7,972 nucleotides of DNA from Candidatus Coatesiibacteriota bacterium (GTDB taxonomy: Bacteria > B130-G9): contig JAFGIT010000115.1 of NCBI GenBank assembly GCA_016929465.1, positions 1 to 7,972 of the forward strand, written 5' to 3'. This document shows, one piece after another, positions 4,972-7,972 of this stretch. Under the pieces are notes generated by a model, which ran no database searches, was not told the origin of the DNA, and saw nothing but the letters and a program-made list of their open reading frames with translations. Position numbers and translations under genes: made by a program. Numbering within the stretch: position 1 is the first letter of the stretch; every line of letters starts with the position of its first letter.

Positions 4972-6423
4972 TTGATTGACGTATGTGGGCTTCCAGTTTC
5001 AGAGCTGAGGAGCCGATTGGTTGCTGGAGATATTTCGGCCATTGAGGCCACGGAATCGTACTTGGCGAAGGCCCGTGAAGGACAGCCTGCGCTGAATGCG
5101 TTCATCTCGATAGACAATGAGGGGGCTCTGGCCCGTGCTGGGGCCCTCGATTCCCTGCGCGTCGAAGCCCGCTCCCGAATGCGCTTGTTTGGCATCCCAA
5201 TCGCCGTCAAGGACAACATCTGTGTTAAGGGCGGCAAAGCCACATGTGGCTCACGCATACTTAATAGCTTCATCAGCCCATACAGCGCCACGGTAACCGA
5301 GAAGCTCTTATCCGAAGGCGCTGTGATCATCGGGAAGACCAACCTCGATGAATTCGCAATGGGATCATCGACGGAGACCTCTTACTGGGGAGTCACGAGG
5401 AATCCCCTGAACCTGAGCCGCTCCCCGGGCGGATCGAGCGGCGGATCGACCGCCGCAGTCGCCGCAGGCCTGGCCCCGTGCGCTCTGGGTACAGATACAG
5501 GAGGCTCTATCCGGCAACCGTCATCGTTCTGCGGAGTCGTGGGTGCAAAGCCGACTTATGGCAGAGTATCCCGATACGGCCTTGTGGCCTTTGCTCCGTC
5601 ATTCGACCAGATCGGCCCTATTGCGAGAAATGTGGAAGATGCTGCGATTGTCCTCGAAGCCATCGCGGGGTATGACCCAAGAGACTCAACCTCGGTCAAT
5701 TGCCCCGTTCCGAATTACTCCAATTCGCTTGAACGTGACATCTCCGGCGCCAGGATCGGCGCGATAAGGGAGCATATAGAAGGTGAACTCACGAGACCGG
5801 TAAGAGATGCGATGGATGCAGCACTAAAGGCACTCCAGTCGCAGGGAGCGGAGATTGTCCCGGTCTCATTGCCGCACCTGGACTACTCGGTCGCCATCTA
5901 TTACATCCTGAGCACTGCGGAGACCAGCTCTAATTTGCTGAGATTCGATGGCGTCAGATATGGGCATCGCTCGTCGAATTACTCTGACCTCTCGAGCATG
6001 TATCGCGCTACACGTGAGGAGGGTTTTGGAGCAGAGGTCAAGCGGAGGATTGCCCTGGGCACTTTTGTTCTCAGTACTGGATACTATGATGCATACTATC
6101 TCAAGGCGCAGAAGGCACGAACGCTTATTATTGATGACATCAGGCGTGCGTTCGGCGAGGTGGACTATCTGATCGGCCCGACGAGCCCCCAGCAAGCGTT
6201 CGAGATTGGCGAAAGAGCCGATGATCCGCTGATGATGTACCTTTCGGACATCTTCACCATTCCGGCGAATCTCGCAGGCATTCCAGCCATATCGCTGCCC
6301 TTCGGCAGCACGGATGAACTGCCGGTCGGAGTACAGATCATGGCAAAGCCGTATGAGGAGGCGGGGATGCTCAATATTGCCCGAGCCCTTGAGAGAGCAG
6401 ACAATCACGCGCCAGGGAGGTAG
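4972..6423 (+). CDS. gatA: Glutamyl-tRNA(Gln)/aspartyl-tRNA(Asn) amidotransferase subunit A
   Basis: Amidase-signature subunit of GatCAB. It hydrolyses glutamine and supplies ammonia to GatB, which amidates Glu-tRNA(Gln) and/or Asp-tRNA(Asn) in the cytosol. From the TTG at 4972 the protein has 483 residues, close to the usual ~485. The Ser-cisSer-Lys triad is intact: K80 in IAVKDNI, S155 in PGGSSGGS and S179 in DTGGSIRQP. These lie one position from the S. aureus residues 79, 154 and 178, which supports this start over TTG 4954 (489 residues). The glutamine-site stretches YYILSTAETSSNL, EVKRRI and DDPLMMY are also kept, as is the GatA-typical SGYYDAYY-like block (STGYYDAYY). gatB and gatC are not adjacent: a membrane-protein gene precedes it and lon follows 4 nt after its stop. 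A different amidase is unlikely given this match. Whether the host lacks GlnRS or AsnRS cannot be told from the window. Confidence 0.97.
   Translation: MIDVCGLPVSELRSRLVAGDISAIEATESYLAKAREGQPALNAFISIDNEGALARAGALDSLRVEARSRMRLFGIPIAVKDNICVKGGKATCGSRILNSFISPYSATVTEKLLSEGAVIIGKTNLDEFAMGSSTETSYWGVTRNPLNLSRSPGGSSGGSTAAVAAGLAPCALGTDTGGSIRQPSSFCGVVGAKPTYGRVSRYGLVAFAPSFDQIGPIARNVEDAAIVLEAIAGYDPRDSTSVNCPVPNYSNSLERDISGARIGAIREHIEGELTRPVRDAMDAALKALQSQGAEIVPVSLPHLDYSVAIYYILSTAETSSNLLRFDGVRYGHRSSNYSDLSSMYRATREEGFGAEVKRRIALGTFVLSTGYYDAYYLKAQKARTLIIDDIRRAFGEVDYLIGPTSPQQAFEIGERADDPLMMYLSDIFTIPANLAGIPAISLPFGSTDELPVGVQIMAKPYEEAGMLNIARALERADNHAPGR
6414..6420 (+). promoter_or_regulatory. Ribosome binding site of lon inside the end of gatA
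   Basis: AGGGAGG, followed by T, occupies the last sense codons of gatA and ends 7 nt before the TTG at 6428. Strength and spacing are ideal, so the TTG is preferred over the first ATG of the frame at 6503. This arrangement ties lon translation to gatA. Confidence 0.78.
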
Positions 6424-6427
6424 CGTT

Positions 6428-7972
6428 TTGGCGGAAAAGGTAAATAACAGGAAGATTAGGGATAGTAAGAAGACACCCGATAAGAAGCGGCGCCGACGAA
6501 GCATGGTTCTTCCGGTTCTGCCGCTCAGGGATGCTGTCCTATTCCCTCACACCGTCATGCCCCTCCTAGTGGGTCGAAAGAGAAGCGTCAAGCTCGTCTC
6601 TGACACCCGCGAGGAGAAGGATGTGATCGTGGTGGTGACACAGAAGGACGCATCGACGAACAATCCCACTGAGGAGGACCTGTACACGGTCGGCACAGCT
6701 TGCACGATCGCGAAGAAGCTGGAGATGCCCGATCAGAACGCCAAACTGATAGTCCAGGGGCTGCATCGAGTCATAATCAAGTCGATGGAGACAGATTCAC
6801 CTTATTTCAGGGCCAGAGTCATTCCGTCTCCCGACGAAGAGTCCGATACCGTAGGTGGACAGGCGCTCAGAGAGAACATCCTCGAGCAATTCCAGAAACT
6901 GGTTGAGACATCTCGCTATCTCTCCGAGGAGATGTATATAGCCGCGACCAACGTCAAGGAGCTGGGCCGGCTCTGTGATTTCGTGGCGTTTCACATGCGA
7001 GTTAGCGCCGACGAGGCACAGGACCTTCTTTCGACCTTCGACGTCGAGAAGCGGGCGACCAAGGTCGTCGGGTATCTGAACCGCGACATGCAGGTGCTGG
7101 AGCTCAGCTCGAAGATACAATCTCAGGCGAAGAGCGAGATAGAGAAATCACAGCGTGAGTATTTCTTGAGGCAGCAGCTCAAGGCGATTCAAGGAGAACT
7201 CGGTGAGACTGACGACAAGTCGCACGAGATAGAAGACCTATACACCCAGATCACCGAGGCGGGAATGCCGCCTGAGGCGAAACTCGCCGCCGAGAAGGAA
7301 GTCGAGAGGCTCAGCATTATCCCTCCGGCTGCGGCCGAATATAGCGTGATAAGGACGTACGTCGATTGGCTGATAGCTCTTCCCTGGAGCAAATGCACCA
7401 CCGACAGCCTCGATCTGAAGAGGGCTCAGCGAATACTCGATGAAGACCATTACGACCTTGTCCAGGTCAAGGAGCGAATCCTGGAATTCCTCGCGGTCCG
7501 AAGCCTAAAAAAGGACCTCAAAAGCCCTATTCTATGCTTCGTGGGGCCACCGGGTGTGGGGAAGACCTCCCTCGGCAAGTCAATAGCCCGTTCGATGGGG
7601 CGCAAATTCGCGAGGGTGTCTCTCGGTGGAATGAGGGATGAGGCCGAGATAAGGGGCCATCGGCGGACCTATGTCGGTGCGCTGCCGGGCCGGATCATTC
7701 AGGAAGTGAAACGAGTCGGTTCGAACAATCCCGTATTCATTCTCGATGAGGTCGATAAAATCGGTGCTGACTTCCACGGAGATCCAGCGTCAGCATTGCT
7801 CGAAGTGCTCGATCCCGAGATGAATGACACCTTTGCAGACCACTACATCGAGGTGCCGTTCGACCTCTCGAAAGTCATGTTCATAACAACTGCGAATGTC
7901 CTCGATCCTATCCCCCCGCCATTGAGGGACAGAATGGAGGTCATCGAACTGCCAGGCTATCTCGATGAGGAG
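6428..7972 (+). CDS. lon: ATP-dependent Lon protease, N-terminal and ATPase part (3' end beyond window)
   Basis: Cytosolic AAA+ protease that degrades misfolded and regulatory proteins. The window holds 515 codons, all open, of a protein usually near 800 residues. Residues 1-26 form a very basic tail (RKIRDSKK, KKRRRR). The LON substrate-binding domain follows, starting LPVLPLRDAVLFPH at 28. Then comes a helical linker with EYFLRQQLKAIQGELGE. The AAA+ module has Walker A GPPGVGKT at 373-380 (K379), the GGMRDEAEIRGHRRTY block, Walker B FILDEVDK with D440 and E441, the sensor stretch ITTAN, and R502 in DRMEV. The Ser-Lys peptidase domain lies past the edge, so its integrity cannot be judged. 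The start is TTG with an ideal ribosome binding site in the end of gatA. This is the LonA type, as there is no membrane segment in the ATPase domain. No heat-shock promoter is visible directly upstream. Confidence 0.97.
   Translation, partial: MAEKVNNRKIRDSKKTPDKKRRRRSMVLPVLPLRDAVLFPHTVMPLLVGRKRSVKLVSDTREEKDVIVVVTQKDASTNNPTEEDLYTVGTACTIAKKLEMPDQNAKLIVQGLHRVIIKSMETDSPYFRARVIPSPDEESDTVGGQALRENILEQFQKLVETSRYLSEEMYIAATNVKELGRLCDFVAFHMRVSADEAQDLLSTFDVEKRATKVVGYLNRDMQVLELSSKIQSQAKSEIEKSQREYFLRQQLKAIQGELGETDDKSHEIEDLYTQITEAGMPPEAKLAAEKEVERLSIIPPAAAEYSVIRTYVDWLIALPWSKCTTDSLDLKRAQRILDEDHYDLVQVKERILEFLAVRSLKKDLKSPILCFVGPPGVGKTSLGKSIARSMGRKFARVSLGGMRDEAEIRGHRRTYVGALPGRIIQEVKRVGSNNPVFILDEVDKIGADFHGDPASALLEVLDPEMNDTFADHYIEVPFDLSKVMFITTANVLDPIPPPLRDRMEVIELPGYLDEE

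Noticed and set aside
4821-5342. 173-codon minus-strand frame over the start of gatA
   Set aside because: It is antisense to the conserved GatA amidase core and has no recognisable features.
5866-6504. 212-codon minus-strand frame whose N-terminus looks like a signal peptide
   Set aside because: It lies fully antisense to the end of gatA and the start of lon. The apparent basic and hydrophobic N-terminus is a reflection of the Lon leader codons, and there is no family resemblance.

Overview
The window reads as ordinary bacterial chromosome of moderate GC. It contains no mobile-element, CRISPR, rRNA or tRNA signature that I can see. The taxonomy can only be guessed. Full-length bacterial DapA, a GatA of the GatCAB tRNA amidotransferase and a bacterial Lon point to Bacteria. 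The signal-peptide-bearing VCBS/FG-GAP propeller followed by an Ig-like module is a style common in environmental, often uncultured, Gram-negative lineages (FCB-related and candidate phyla). Four of the eight genes start at TTG or GTG, so start codons need care here.

Left half (about 1-4268, all on the minus strand, read right to left). A three-gene cassette of 4-nt overlaps begins with a 102-residue protein of unknown function (3960-4268). Two paralogous CPBP/CAAX-type membrane proteases follow (3175-3963 and 2378-3178). After a 138-nt gap comes dapA (1367-2239), the first committed enzyme of lysine/diaminopimelate synthesis. After a 61-nt gap comes a large secreted protein (1-1305, cut by the left edge) whose visible part is a seven-bladed VCBS propeller plus the start of an Ig-like domain.

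Centre (4269-4607): a 339-nt divergent control region. It holds a well-formed sigma70-type promoter facing right, a perfect 17-bp palindrome just upstream of the left-facing cassette, and further copies of the palindrome's half-site just before the right-facing promoter.

Right half (4608-7972, plus strand). A 58-residue single-span membrane protein starts at GTG behind a near-consensus ribosome binding site. A 187-nt leader follows, then gatA (TTG start) and lon. The lon TTG start is 4 nt after the gatA stop and its ribosome binding site lies in the last codons of gatA. Lon is cut by the right edge after its ATPase core.

Nothing here proves a new system. The parts least explained by known biology are the overlapping cassette (unknown small protein plus two CPBP proteases) facing a small membrane protein across what may be a shared regulatory region.
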